Part shown: positions 17,330 through 26,976 of the stretch, piece by piece
Layout: each line of letters opens with the position of its first letter
Position numbering within the stretch: position 1 is the stretch's first letter
NCBI RefSeq assembly: GCF_016406305.1
Contig: NZ_CP066369.1
Span: forward strand, 3,676,501 to 3,740,500
DNA from: Shewanella putrefaciens
Lineage (GTDB): Bacteria > Pseudomonadota > Gammaproteobacteria > Enterobacterales > Shewanellaceae
Direction: 5' to 3'
DNA length: 64,000 bases
Program-made: the position numbers and the translations under genes
The notes under the pieces: generated by a model
What the model was told of the DNA's origin: nothing
Seen by the model: only the letters and a program-made list of their open reading frames with translations
Databases searched by the model: none

Positions 17330-19516
17330 CTAGCTAACAATTTTAGCCTTGCGGGCGGTGTGCAGTTTCTTATAGCTCTCGATTAAGCGCAGGTGTGGCT
17401 CAATCCCTTCGAGCTGCATACTGGTCTTAGTTAAACCGCTAAAGCGCACTTTACCCGTCACAGAGCCTACGACTTGTTCCATCATTTCCTCGCCAAACAT
17501 ACGGGTGAAGTTATGAATAAAATCATCGAGTTCGAGATCTTCATCTAAGGTGACTTCTAACACGGCATTCATCGCTTGATAAAACAGATTGCGCTTCACT
17601 GTGTTGTCGTTAAATTGCAGAAACTCACCGACCAGTTCGAGCGCGTCTTCCTGCTCGCCAAGTGCTAGATAAATCAAAATCTTAAGTTCTATGATGGTTA
17701 ACTTGCCCCAAACGGTATTTTCATCGAAGACGATACCAATCAGGGTACGGATATCCGTGTAGTTATCGAGCTGACTTTCTTCTAAGCGATTGACCAAACT
17801 CACCAACTGTTTAGTGCTAAGGGAATGCAGATTTAAAATATCTTCACGGTAAGCCAGCGCCTTATTGGTGTTATCCCAGATGAGATCATCTACTGGATAA
17901 ATTTCAGAATAATCAGGCACTAAAATACGACAAGCCGAGGCACCAAGGTCAGTAAACTCGGCGATATACACTTCTTTCCCTAAGTCCTCTAGGATGCCGA
18001 ATAATCGCTCACTCTCTTCTTCGTTAGTCCCAGAGAAATCCCACTCGCAGAATTCATAATCGAATTTACTGCTAAAGAAACGCCAGGAGATCACCCCAGT
18101 TGAGTCGATAAAGTGCTCGACAAAGTTTTCAGGCTCAGTCACCGCCATGCTATTAAAGGTCGGTTTTGGCACATCGTTTAACCCTTCAAAACTGCGGCCC
18201 TGGAGTAGCTCAGTTAAGCTGCGTTCTAGTGCGACTTCAAAGCTTGGGTGCGCGCCAAAGGAGGCGAATACTCCGCCGGTTTTCGGGTTCATTAGGGTTA
18301 CGCACATCACAGGGAACTGACCACCGAGGGAGGCATCTTTCACTACCACAGGGAAGCCCTGCTCCTCTAACCCTTTAATGCCAGCAAGAATGCTTGGATA
18401 TTTTTCTAACACCGCAATTGGCACGTCCGGCAGCACAATTTCCTGCTCAATAATTTGGCGTTTAACCGCGCGCTCGAAAATTTCCGATAAGCATTGTACA
18501 TGGGCTTCGTTAAGGTTATTCCCCGCGCTCATACCATTGCTTAAGAATAGGTTTTCAATCAAATTCGATGGGAAATACACTGTCTCGCCGTCGGATTTAC
18601 GCTGATAGGGGATAGCACAAATACCGCGCTTAGTATTGCCTGAGTTGGTATCGATCAAGTGCGAGCCACACAACTCCTCATCTGGGTTATAAATCTCTAA
18701 ACAATAGTCATCCAAAATTCCCGCTGGCAGCGCATCGTCTGCCTCTAAGGCAAACCATTTTTCATTGGGATAATGCACAAATTCACTATTGGCGATTTCA
18801 GTACCAAAAAATTGATCGTTATAGAAAAAGTTGTTATTTAACCGCTCGATAAACTCGCCAAGTGCCGAGCATAATGCGCTCTCCTTGGTGGCGCCTTTAC
18901 CATTGGTGAAACACATAGGTGAAGCGGCGTCGCGGATATGCAGTGACCATACATTCGGCACAATATTGCGCCAGGATGAGATTTCAATCTTCATTCCAAG
19001 CTCGGCGAGCATAGCTGTCATATTGGCAATGGTCTGCTCTAGCGGCAGATCTTTACCCAGAATATAAGTGCTCGATGTGGCATCGGCCTGCCCCATCAGC
19101 ATGGCATTAGCGTCTGAGTCGAGGTTTTCAACGATTTGGATCTTAAATTCTGGGCCAGTTTGTACCACTTTTTTCACTGTGCAGCGGTCAATCGAGCGCA
19201 AAATACCTTCACGGTCCTTGTCCGAAATATCGCTCGGCAACTCCACATTGATCTGGAAAATCTGATTATAGCGATCCTCAGGATCGACAATATTATTCTG
19301 CGACAGGCGAATATTATCCGTTGGAATATCACGGGCGTTGCAATACACCTTGACGAAATAGGCCGCGCAAAGGGCTGACGACGCTAAGAAATAATCAAAG
19401 GGACCAGGGGCTGAACCATCACCTTTATAACGGATCGGCTGATCGGCGGTGACGGTAAAATCATCAAACTTGGCTTCAAGTCTAAGATTGTCGAGAAAAT
19501 TAACTTTGATTTCCAT
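17330..19516 (-). CDS. ycaO: OsmC-YcaO fusion protein
   Basis: 728 residues. Residues about 1-140 are an OsmC/Ohr-like domain with the expected pair of Cys (C50 in SSALCAAYFV, C112 in IDRCTVKK). From about 155 on the protein matches E. coli YcaO nearly throughout (MCFTNGKGATKESALCSALGE, YPNEKWF, SLGGQFPVMCVTLMNP, ALERSLTELLQGR), including the C-terminal helical region. YcaO proteins use ATP to activate amide backbones. E. coli YcaO is linked to beta-methylthiolation of ribosomal protein S12 with RimO. The fused OsmC part suggests sulfur or peroxide chemistry feeding that reaction, which is inference. Cytoplasmic and monocistronic. Confidence 0.9.
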   Translation of the reverse strand: MEIKVNFLDNLRLEAKFDDFTVTADQPIRYKGDGSAPGPFDYFLASSALCAAYFVKVYCNARDIPTDNIRLSQNNIVDPEDRYNQIFQINVELPSDISDKDREGILRSIDRCTVKKVVQTGPEFKIQIVENLDSDANAMLMGQADATSSTYILGKDLPLEQTIANMTAMLAELGMKIEISSWRNIVPNVWSLHIRDAASPMCFTNGKGATKESALCSALGEFIERLNNNFFYNDQFFGTEIANSEFVHYPNEKWFALEADDALPAGILDDYCLEIYNPDEELCGSHLIDTNSGNTKRGICAIPYQRKSDGETVYFPSNLIENLFLSNGMSAGNNLNEAHVQCLSEIFERAVKRQIIEQEIVLPDVPIAVLEKYPSILAGIKGLEEQGFPVVVKDASLGGQFPVMCVTLMNPKTGGVFASFGAHPSFEVALERSLTELLQGRSFEGLNDVPKPTFNSMAVTEPENFVEHFIDSTGVISWRFFSSKFDYEFCEWDFSGTNEEESERLFGILEDLGKEVYIAEFTDLGASACRILVPDYSEIYPVDDLIWDNTNKALAYREDILNLHSLSTKQLVSLVNRLEESQLDNYTDIRTLIGIVFDENTVWGKLTIIELKILIYLALGEQEDALELVGEFLQFNDNTVKRNLFYQAMNAVLEVTLDEDLELDDFIHNFTRMFGEEMMEQVVGSVTGKVRFSGLTKTSMQLEGIEPHLRLIESYKKLHTARKAKIVS

Positions 19517-19727
19517 TGAATATGATTTCCACTAAATATGCGAGTCTGTGCAGCCCATCGACCAACCTACGGGATTGATCATGAGTGAGAATGGTGAATT
19601 ATCGGTGTTTTTCGCCCATTAGTCTTGGGTTAATTATGTTAAAAAATGCCACTGAAGGGTTTAGCACGACAACAGGCAAGCGCAGAGGGTTTTATCGGCA
19701 GGTCAAATATATTCGCCAACATAATGA

Positions 19728-19991
19728 TTACTCTTGTTTTTCAGCCTCTCTCCTAACCAAAAAAAAGGTTAAATACATTTTAGTCGGTAAAGATAACACC
19801 ATACCTAAGGCCACACACAGGGCGCTGATAATGATCCCTGTTACCCCCATAGCTTCAACGGTCTCATTAAAGTTGTGCAGGTAAATACCGAGCAAAATAA
19901 GGCTAATACCCGCACTAATACACACTTTAAGGATCAAAATCAGCCGGTCATTTGTCACTATCGCGTCCTTAACTGTGAGTCGTTTTTGCAT
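19728..19991 (-). CDS. Small two-helix membrane protein
   Basis: 87 residues from ATG 19991. Two hydrophobic helices (about 17-40, LILILKVCISAGISLILLGIY, and 50-72, GVTGIIISALCVALGMVLS) are followed by a basic C-terminus ending RREAEKQE. The frame is open to 20096, but the upstream part is not membrane-like and no good ribosome site separates the options, so the start is uncertain. Family and function unknown. Confidence 0.55.
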   Translation of the reverse strand: MQKRLTVKDAIVTNDRLILILKVCISAGISLILLGIYLHNFNETVEAMGVTGIIISALCVALGMVLSLPTKMYLTFFLVRREAEKQE

Positions 19992-20231
19992 AAGATTTAA
20001 CGAATATAATGAGCTTAATTTCCGAGCGGAGCCTTGATTAAGATCAAAGTAAAATCCGGTGCCTAACTCAACTCCTCGCCAACAAGTAAACAACATTGAA
20101 TTTCACATTTAAAACAGATAATTAGTGAAATATAATTAACCAATTTCGAATTATTACATTCGCTTTACAACATCCTTTTGTTTGAACTACTATGCCGCTG
20201 CTAACAAAACATGTTCAAACAAAGGAATAAC

Positions 20232-20924
20232 ATGAACAACAAATCGATTCTCCTCGTTTTAACTTTTGCCACTATGTTACTGGGTGGTTGTGCTACACAA
20301 ATGCAAGCCGTTGTCCCCCTAGACGCTAATATGCTTAAGAATAAAGAAAGTAAAGTTGGCGTCATCATGTCCGATGTTGCTACTCCTGAAACCTTTATTA
20401 CAGGCGCTGACTGCCTACTTTGCTATGCGGCTGCATCTGCGGCAAATTCGTCTTTAGATAGCCATCTCAAAACCATTCCCGTCGATGATATTAAAAACCT
20501 AAAAGCAGAAATTACTCAATTGCTGCTTGATAAAGGGGTTTCCGCAGTCGCCCTAGAAGGTGAGATTGATGTCGATAAATTAAAGAAGACTAAATCGAAG
20601 GAGCTAAATATTGCGCCAAGGGACTTCTCAAGCTACAAAGCGAATGGCATCAATTATCTATTGGTGATAGAAGTCACCCAAGTTGGGGCATATCGCTCTT
20701 ACTCATCCTATGTGCCAACCATGGACCCAGTTGCAACCTTCTCAGGCTTGGCCTACATAGTCGATTTATCGAACAACAAATATATCTTGTACAAACCTTT
20801 TAATAATAGAAAAGCCTCAGATCTAGAATGGGATGAGCCACCGACTTTCCCTGGTCTCACCAATTCACTCTATGAAGTTATTGCAACGGGTAAAGATGCT
20901 ATCAAAGCAAACCTAGCACTCTAA
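20232..20924 (+). CDS. Hypothetical lipoprotein
   Basis: 230 residues starting MNNKSILLVLTFATMLLGGC, with the lipobox LLGGC, so lipid-anchored in the envelope. An N-terminal segment KVGVIMSDVATPETFITG is followed by a Cys pair (ADCLLCYAAASAA), and later VIEVTQVGAYRSYSSYVP and a region resembling assembly-type lipoproteins. AAGGAATAAC precedes the ATG at 20232; the in-frame ATG at 20211 lacks this. It is followed by a second lipoprotein gene 47 bp later, and the two are probably functional partners. Family not recognised. Confidence 0.72.
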   Translation: MNNKSILLVLTFATMLLGGCATQMQAVVPLDANMLKNKESKVGVIMSDVATPETFITGADCLLCYAAASAANSSLDSHLKTIPVDDIKNLKAEITQLLLDKGVSAVALEGEIDVDKLKKTKSKELNIAPRDFSSYKANGINYLLVIEVTQVGAYRSYSSYVPTMDPVATFSGLAYIVDLSNNKYILYKPFNNRKASDLEWDEPPTFPGLTNSLYEVIATGKDAIKANLAL

Positions 20925-20930
20925 TTTACC

Positions 20931-20950
20931 AAGGGAGGCCTGCCTCCCTT
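20931..20950 (+). terminator. Hairpin between the two lipoprotein genes
   Basis: A 9-bp perfect stem AAGGGAGGC / GCCTCCCTT with a 2-nt loop, 6 nt after the upstream stop and before a short pyrimidine run. It could be a partial terminator or mRNA-stability element within the operon. Confidence 0.55.
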
Positions 20951-20971
20951 TCTCCTTACAGTGGTCATCCT

Positions 20972-21916
20972 ATGATTAGAATTCTATTAACCTGTTGTAT
21001 ATCTTTCATTTTATGCGCCTGCAGCACACATACGTCTAAAGGCTATGTTAAGCACATAGATAACCGAACTGCATTAAAAGAAAACAGCCAACTTTATGTC
21101 AAAGTGCCAGAAGGTACTGCGATCATTATAGGTAAAGCGGAATCCAATGCGGGGAATGTCGACCACTCCAGTATTCTTTATCCTGCAATTACCCCCGTCG
21201 ATTTTTTTGCAGCAGTGATCACCCACGCCGCTATTACCGAATCAGTCAAAAATAATAAGAAAAATCAGGCGCAAGATGAAGCCGATATAGTCGTTATCCC
21301 CTATCGCCCCTTTATTAAAGATGTCGCCAATCAGGCATTAATCACGCAACTGTCAGACATTGCACTCTCGCGCGGCTTTCATCTAAAACCTTACCAAGAA
21401 AGCCAGTCTGATGATGATATAGTGCTCGATATAACGCCTATTTACCTGCTCAATCAAAAACAAAATACCCTGACACTAAGAACTCAATTTTTGGTTTATC
21501 ACAAAAAAAATGAAACTGTCGCCCCACAGAAACGGGCAATGTTATATCAAAATCAGATCGAGATTTTGTCCCCTATCATACAGAGTGACAATCCTGCCGA
21601 TTATTGGCTAAACAATAATGGCGAGAAACTTATCGAGACTATGCGTAGTTTGCTGTCTGAAACCTTAGAATTAGGCGCATTGCAAATAAGCTCAAACGAG
21701 CAAGCAATTAATAAGAGCAACCAGCAGAACTTTCGTTATGATGATGGCGATGTAGTGGCTTTTGAACGAGCAAGCGTAGTTGCCGAAGATTGCGAGCATA
21801 TAGTTATACACACCCTTAGGGGATGGCTAAAATCAATTCCAACAGCACGCCTTCAAGGGCTGCATCCTTGCAAAACCAGCCAAGAAGCGAAAGCCAATAC
21901 ACCTAAACTTAATTAA
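20972..21916 (+). CDS. Hypothetical lipoprotein, partner of the preceding gene
   Basis: 314 residues. A short signal ends in FILCAC, a lipobox-like LCAC with Cys at about 17. The mature protein has a segment VPEGTAIIIGKAESNAGNVD and a middle region of alternating strands (DDIVLDITPIYLLNQKQNTL). The C-terminal part contains two Cys (AEDCEHIV, LHPCKTS). No enzyme motif is seen. The ribosome site is weak, which fits translation coupled to the upstream lipoprotein. Family not recognised. Confidence 0.68.
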   Translation: MIRILLTCCISFILCACSTHTSKGYVKHIDNRTALKENSQLYVKVPEGTAIIIGKAESNAGNVDHSSILYPAITPVDFFAAVITHAAITESVKNNKKNQAQDEADIVVIPYRPFIKDVANQALITQLSDIALSRGFHLKPYQESQSDDDIVLDITPIYLLNQKQNTLTLRTQFLVYHKKNETVAPQKRAMLYQNQIEILSPIIQSDNPADYWLNNNGEKLIETMRSLLSETLELGALQISSNEQAINKSNQQNFRYDDGDVVAFERASVVAEDCEHIVIHTLRGWLKSIPTARLQGLHPCKTSQEAKANTPKLN

Positions 21917-22006
21917 TGCCTAAATATGTGACATTAAGTTCTGTCTAGCTAAGGGCGAAATGCGGTAAAGCAGGACGCCCAAATCCACTGAAAACCCCAA
22001 AAATCA

Positions 22007-22837
22007 TCAATGGGAAAGTGGGCTACCAAAATATTTAATTTCTAACTCCTCGATAAAACCTTCTTTTTCAAGCTGTAAAAGCGCATTTGAAAATTGATCC
22101 GCAACGCTGCCAGGTTCCGGCACTACCGGCAGGTTTGTTGAGCTTATCGGGGCATCTTGATTAAAAAGCGTATTGATACGAGCTTTATAGAGGGGAGATT
22201 TATGGGAGAATCCAGCATAGGATCTGAACTCCTTTGGTAATAAATTCTTATGTAACCTCATATTAGTTATCTGATTTTTATAGATGAAATAGGCAAGAGG
22301 AGCCTCCTCATACACATAAAAATCACCATGACCAGAAGATATCATTTTTACAATCCGCTCAATTTCCAACTCGGGAATAGAGAACTGTTCAAATTTAGAC
22401 TTATCAAAATGTGCAAGATAGTCCGCATTTCCCAATCCCACGAGCTGGGTTAAACCCGCAACACTTTGCTCCGAATTCAATTCATTTACAGTACTTTGGG
22501 TGAGTGCCACATTACGTTGCTCATACCCCGCGGGTATCCAATGGATATATGCAGTGCGTTCTTTGTCATAGGCAAGCAAGGGATAAAAATCGATAGTGCC
22601 GTTCTCTAATTCCTTAATGAGCCGTTTTTTAGGAAGTCGAACAATTTTTAACTTATAGCCTATGCGTAATGCGGCCTCACCGTACAGCTCTGCAAATAAA
22701 CCACTATTATCGGGGCTCTTGTTTATATAGGGTAATTTCTCATTCGTGCGATATCCCATATGGATCACATTCTCGGCCGCACAAGGGAGTAAAGGCATTA
22801 AACTGATTATAAAAATAAGCACTAGTTTAAACGGCAT
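22007..22837 (-). CDS. Orphan periplasmic solute-binding-like protein (SBP_bac_3 type)
   Basis: 276 residues with a signal peptide (MPFKLVLIFIISLMPLLPCAA). The mature part follows the amino-acid-binding-protein layout: HMGYRTNEKLPYINKSPD... GLFAELYGEAALRIGYKLKIVRLPKKR at the N-lobe, then LENGTIDFYPLLAYDKERTAYIHW. Shewanella encodes many such proteins without cognate ABC permeases, and none lies nearby, so it may be a sensor-like or vestigial binding protein. The ligand is unknown. Confidence 0.7.
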   Translation of the reverse strand: MPFKLVLIFIISLMPLLPCAAENVIHMGYRTNEKLPYINKSPDNSGLFAELYGEAALRIGYKLKIVRLPKKRLIKELENGTIDFYPLLAYDKERTAYIHWIPAGYEQRNVALTQSTVNELNSEQSVAGLTQLVGLGNADYLAHFDKSKFEQFSIPELEIERIVKMISSGHGDFYVYEEAPLAYFIYKNQITNMRLHKNLLPKEFRSYAGFSHKSPLYKARINTLFNQDAPISSTNLPVVPEPGSVADQFSNALLQLEKEGFIEELEIKYFGSPLSH

Positions 22838-23041
22838 TAGGAGCCACCGACTTCAATATTCATCTACTCTATTCATCCCAGTATAGTCAGCCATAACAAT
22901 GACAGGATATGCTCCAGTAAATTACCTATCATCTCAATAACTGATCCTCATTATCCTACCTAGTATTCCCGCTTGAGCATGGATGCCGTATTGCCTACAA
23001 TAGCGCACGCTTTTTCACTATCAACAAGACAGATCACGACC

Positions 23042-23284
23042 ATGAACGATACAACACTACCCGCTTTACCGGATCGCCTTTCGGTCAATCCACGCAGTCC
23101 ACACCATGTTGCTGAAATTTTCGAGCATGACATAGGCATTAGAGTCAACGGCAAAGAGCGTTTTGATGTCGAAGAGTATTGCATTAGCGAAGGCTGGGTA
23201 AAAGTCCCCTCTAAATCCTTAGACCGTCGCGGCCAACCTCTGCTGCTCACAGTAAAAGGCACAGTTGAAGCGTTTTATCGTTAA
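23042..23284 (+). CDS. DUF3297 family small protein
   Basis: 80 residues starting MNDTTLPALPDRLSVNPRSP, with GIRVNGKERFDVEEYCISEGWVKV and a C-terminal LLTVKGTVEAFYR. This matches my memory of the DUF3297 family, small cytoplasmic proteins of unknown function. A TTG at 22973 would extend the frame, but ATG 23042 starts at the conserved part. No strong Shine-Dalgarno is visible. Confidence 0.78.
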   Translation: MNDTTLPALPDRLSVNPRSPHHVAEIFEHDIGIRVNGKERFDVEEYCISEGWVKVPSKSLDRRGQPLLLTVKGTVEAFYR

Positions 23285-23587
23285 GACAAACCGATAAAGA
23301 ACCTGTTTTCTGCATCAGTTCAGCAGCGGGTTATGTCCCAGAGTCGGGCGCAGCTAACGCCCCGACTCCTCTCAAACCGCCTTTACCATGGCGGACTAAT
23401 GCAACCGCAATACCAGCCATTACCGCCCAATGGGCTTGTTTGATAAGCGCTTATTCTCGCTCGTTTTATTTTTGTTACTTAATCTACTAACAGGCTTTAC
23501 ATTCCTAAATTACCCCGTTATAACAAATAAGCCTTTATTGCATCCTAATCCTTCGAGATGCCAGATTAATCAACAAGAGATCACTGA
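23285..23587. other. Intergenic region before the AraC regulator
   Basis: 303 bp. It contains an imperfect inverted repeat around 23341-23370 (GAGTCGGG ... CCCCGACTC) that may end the DUF3297 transcript, then an AT-rich stretch that is the likely promoter of the regulator. No small gene is evident. Confidence 0.45.
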
Positions 23588-24610
23588 GTGGCCATTCTTG
23601 CTCCAGTAACAACCTTAACCAACTATGTCGAAGTCGCCAAACATGTAGGGTTAAACCCACAACACATGCTGGCGCAGGTTGGCTTAACTATGGCCATGAT
23701 AGAAAACCCTGAAAAACAGGTGCCCGCTAAGGCCGTAGTGGATTTGTTAGAATTGTCCGCCGCCCAAAGTGGCTGCCAGAATTTTGGGCTGCGCATGGCC
23801 GAGTCCCGTAGATTGTCGGACTTTGGCGTAGTGAGTCTATTACTGTCCCATCAAGCGACCCTGCGGGATGCCTTAAATGTCATCATCGAATATCGCCACC
23901 TAATGAATGAAGCGCTGGCGATATATATCGAAGAAGAAGGCAAAACGGTCATTATTCGTGAAGAAATAGTCACAGAGCGTAACGATCCCTGTCCACAAGC
24001 CATCGATTTGGCGATTGGGATCATGTATCGTTTTTGCTCGGCATTACTTGGGTCGCACTTTGAACTGCAAACCGTTTGTTTTTGCCATGAAGCGCCAAAC
24101 GATATACAACTACATAGAAGATTATTTAAAAATAAAATAGAGTTTGGCTGTGATTTCAATGGATTAGTTTGTTCCAGCAAAACCTTAGATGCGCCCAATC
24201 CTCTGGCCGATCCTGCCATGGCCAAATTTGCGCAGCGCTTCGTCGATTCGATCCAAACCGACAGATTGCCTTCTACCGTACTCGATGCCCGTAAGGCCAT
24301 TTACCTGCTGTTACCTATGGGCCGAGCCACCATAGAACAGGTGGCCCAAAGCATGAACTGTAATGTCAGAACCTTGCAGCGTCGGCTGCAGGATGAAGGG
24401 GAAACCTTCAGTGAGCTGATCAATAAAGTGCGCCGAGATCTGGTCGTGCGTTATATGTACAACTCCAACTATTCACTTAGCCGTATCGCCGATCTGTTGG
24501 GATACTCTATGCCAAGTTCGTTTACCCGTTGGTTTACCTCACAATTTGGTAAAGCTCCCGTGGAATGGCGGGCCGAGAATACCGCCCAGGATCAGGATGA
24601 CGTTTCCTGA
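23588..24610 (+). CDS. AraC-family transcriptional regulator
   Basis: 340 residues. The N-terminal about 200 residues form an AraC-type ligand-binding/dimerisation domain (VAKHVGLNPQHMLAQVGL..., QNFGLRMAESRRLSDFGVV) as in OruR/ArgR-like AraC regulators. The C-terminal double helix-turn-helix is at about 235-330 (MNCNVRTLQRRLQDEGETF, YSLSRIADLLGYSMPSSFTRWF). The start appears to be GTG. It lies convergent to the last gene of the catabolic operon and is the best candidate for its regulator, responding to the substrate or an intermediate. That is inference from position. Confidence 0.9.
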   Translation: MAILAPVTTLTNYVEVAKHVGLNPQHMLAQVGLTMAMIENPEKQVPAKAVVDLLELSAAQSGCQNFGLRMAESRRLSDFGVVSLLLSHQATLRDALNVIIEYRHLMNEALAIYIEEEGKTVIIREEIVTERNDPCPQAIDLAIGIMYRFCSALLGSHFELQTVCFCHEAPNDIQLHRRLFKNKIEFGCDFNGLVCSSKTLDAPNPLADPAMAKFAQRFVDSIQTDRLPSTVLDARKAIYLLLPMGRATIEQVAQSMNCNVRTLQRRLQDEGETFSELINKVRRDLVVRYMYNSNYSLSRIADLLGYSMPSSFTRWFTSQFGKAPVEWRAENTAQDQDDVS

Positions 24611-24652
24611 TATTGCCTCCAATCTCTAGAATCTAGCGATAAGCCTACCTAA

Positions 24653-24976
24653 CTACTCAGCCTTAAAAGTAAGATAAAGTTGCCCCGCTTCGAACCGCGT
24701 CACTAAGGTTCGCAGGGAACAGGCATCACCAGCACTCAACTTACCGGTAGTGATATCAAACTTCAGGCCATGGGCGGGACACTGCAGCCAAGGTGGCTCA
24801 AGTTTCCCACTAAACATCGATGCCCCCTGGTGGGGACACCCATCCTCAATCCCATAAAACTGTCCGTCAATTTGAAACACAATGATCGGCCGCTCTGCTA
24901 TCCACAGCATGCGTCTTGCGTTATTTTCTGGCAGTTTATCCGCGGGAACGGGGAACCAACATAGCTCTGCTGTCAT
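24653..24976 (-). CDS. Rieske 2Fe-2S ferredoxin-like protein
   Basis: 107 residues, a stand-alone Rieske fold. The cluster ligands are complete: C47-P-H49 in DGCPHQGASMFSG and C66-P-A-H69 in WLQCPAHGLKFD. Probably an electron carrier or small oxygenase component. The start ATG at 24976 overlaps the stop of the upstream gene (ATGA), showing translational coupling and favouring it over ATG 24991. Last gene of the eleven-gene operon. Confidence 0.88.
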   Translation of the reverse strand: MTAELCWFPVPADKLPENNARRMLWIAERPIIVFQIDGQFYGIEDGCPHQGASMFSGKLEPPWLQCPAHGLKFDITTGKLSAGDACSLRTLVTRFEAGQLYLTFKAE

Positions 24977-25611
24977 GCGACTGTGGTGCAATCGGCTAAC
25001 GCATTGACCAGATCATCGACACTGTTAGCCCCGTACAATAGTTTCCCATCGGAGAATCGGTACGCAGGGACGCTCCGCGGGAACCAGCTAGCCTGCTCTG
25101 ACTGGTAATATGCTCCGCTCAGATCGGATTTTTTCATGTTAATCCAGTTTTCTTCGCTCGCTAATGCCCAGAGCCATTCGATATTGCCAATATCTGCCCC
25201 CTCCACAAAATAGCCCCGATAGATGGCTTCCATTAGCAATTGCACTCGCTGCGGTGGCAATTGGGCCTGTGCGGCCGCAAACAAACGGTGAACTCTGGCG
25301 GTATTGGGCATAAGTTCAATTTTGTCAAAATTCAGACTCAAATTAACGGTCGAAGCCGCAAAACGGATCTGCTCTTGGCGGGCCGAGACGGCCAGCTGAC
25401 TACCAAGTCGTTGCTGGTAAAATGCCTGAAAAGGCGTGCCATCCGTCGGTAGGGTTGGCAGTAATTGCACCCCGTGCCAACGAACCTCAACACTTAGATC
25501 TGGCTGGCTCTCATGCAACTGCTTCAAGGCTCGCTCCAATTGGCGTTTGCCGATATAACACCAGGGGCAAATAAAATCGAACGCGACTTCTACATTTATT
25601 ACGTTATTCAT
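24973..25611 (-). CDS. FrnE-like DsbA-family oxidoreductase/isomerase
   Basis: 212 residues. Thioredoxin-fold DsbA subfamily with the active-site pair C15-P-W-C18 (FDFICPWCYIG), followed by the helical insert and a C-terminal SVPAYRFSDGKLLYGANSVDDL. There is no signal peptide, so it is cytoplasmic, as for FrnE and 2-hydroxychromene-2-carboxylate isomerase relatives. The start overlaps the MFS stop by one base (TGATG) and the end overlaps the Rieske gene. In this operon an isomerase-like role on an intermediate is as likely as disulfide chemistry. Confidence 0.85.
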   Translation of the reverse strand: MNNVINVEVAFDFICPWCYIGKRQLERALKQLHESQPDLSVEVRWHGVQLLPTLPTDGTPFQAFYQQRLGSQLAVSARQEQIRFAASTVNLSLNFDKIELMPNTARVHRLFAAAQAQLPPQRVQLLMEAIYRGYFVEGADIGNIEWLWALASEENWINMKKSDLSGAYYQSEQASWFPRSVPAYRFSDGKLLYGANSVDDLVNALADCTTVA

Positions 25612-26900
25612 CAAGATGATACTGTTCCTGTTTCCCGCAATGAGTTGAGATCTGCTTGATAGTGCCTAAGGGCATACAAGAAACACAAACCAGAGACGAG
25701 GCTGATCGAAGGTAAAACCTGCATGGCGGTGGCTAGGCTATATTTGTCAGCCAGAGTGCCAATCACAAAGGGACCTGGCGCTAACCCTAACAGGTTGTTC
25801 GCTAACGTCAGGGTCGCAAAAGCCGTACCGTGCACAGAAGCATGGGTAAGATTGGCGACCATGGCTCCCGCTGGGCCAGTGGTGCCAGCGGCAACGAGCA
25901 TACCTAAGCCAATCAAGACTAATTGGCCCGTGCCGGGTGACATGCTAAAGGCGGCGGTGAGTACTATGCCGCTAAGAGCACAGTAGATAATTGCCAACCA
26001 GATCTTATTGCCTGGATTATCACGGCAGAATCTGTCGGTTAACATGCCGCAGAGCACCATACCCACACCACTACAGAGCACTAAAAGCCCGGCAAATACG
26101 CCAGCCTTATCTGTGCCCATTTGATAGTAGCGATTGAGAAAACTCGGCAGCCATGCCATAAGCGAGGCGGTGATAAAGAGTTGCAGACCGCTACCTATAT
26201 AAGCGCACAACACAGAGCGGGTACCGACTAAGGTTTTTAGGGCTCGCTTATAATCGGATTTTTGCGTGACGACCGCACGATTGTTAGGGATTTTCGCTGA
26301 CTTCACCAACAGAGGATAGATAATCGCTAACAGTAAACCGAATAATGCCATACCGACAAAGGCAAAACGCCAGCCAAAGTGCTGGGCAAGCACACCGCCA
26401 AACGCCATTCCTAATACCGAGCCAAATACGCCCCCGGCCATAAATGCGGCGGATAGACTGGCACGCATATTTTTGGGGAACACCGACAGAACGACAGCGA
26501 TACCGACGCTGCCATAGGCGGCCTCACCCACTCCCACCATCATTCTGGCAACGAACATCTGCTCATAATTCTTGGCGATACCACAGATCAGGGTTGCCAC
26601 ACTCCAGAGAATGGCCATACCGACTAAACTGCGGATCCGGCCATATCGGTCGGCGATCAGGGAGAGGGGAAAAGTCAGCAGGCCAACCATTAAGGCGACG
26701 ATGCTGCTCAGCGATCCCAATTGGGCATCGGTTAAGGCCCAATCCGACTTCAGCAATGGAAAGACGGCATTGAGTACTTGGCGAGACATATAATCTGAAA
26801 TCAACAGACCGAATGTCAGTGCAAACACAGTCCAAGCAAAAGTGCGTGGAATACTGGCGATCATGCTTGCGTCTTGTTGATCTTGGCTGGGTAAATGCAT
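25611..26900 (-). CDS. MFS transporter
   Basis: 429-residue inner-membrane carrier with about 12 helices. The MFS signature loop between helices 2 and 3 is FPLSLIADRYGRIRSLVG, and its repeat is CGMLTDRFCRDNPGNK. ARMMVGVGEAAYGSVGIAVV resembles the organic-acid/aromatic-acid branch. It may import the substrate or export a product of the surrounding catabolic operon. It is translationally coupled to the FrnE-like gene. An internal ATG at 26864 is an alternative start. Confidence 0.9.
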   Translation of the reverse strand: MHLPSQDQQDASMIASIPRTFAWTVFALTFGLLISDYMSRQVLNAVFPLLKSDWALTDAQLGSLSSIVALMVGLLTFPLSLIADRYGRIRSLVGMAILWSVATLICGIAKNYEQMFVARMMVGVGEAAYGSVGIAVVLSVFPKNMRASLSAAFMAGGVFGSVLGMAFGGVLAQHFGWRFAFVGMALFGLLLAIIYPLLVKSAKIPNNRAVVTQKSDYKRALKTLVGTRSVLCAYIGSGLQLFITASLMAWLPSFLNRYYQMGTDKAGVFAGLLVLCSGVGMVLCGMLTDRFCRDNPGNKIWLAIIYCALSGIVLTAAFSMSPGTGQLVLIGLGMLVAAGTTGPAGAMVANLTHASVHGTAFATLTLANNLLGLAPGPFVIGTLADKYSLATAMQVLPSISLVSGLCFLYALRHYQADLNSLRETGTVSS

Positions 26901-26976
26901 TGCTCAAACACCCCCACAAAGGACGCGCAGAAACTGCGCGTCATAGCTGTTTTTAGTTATGTTTATTGGTTTGACA

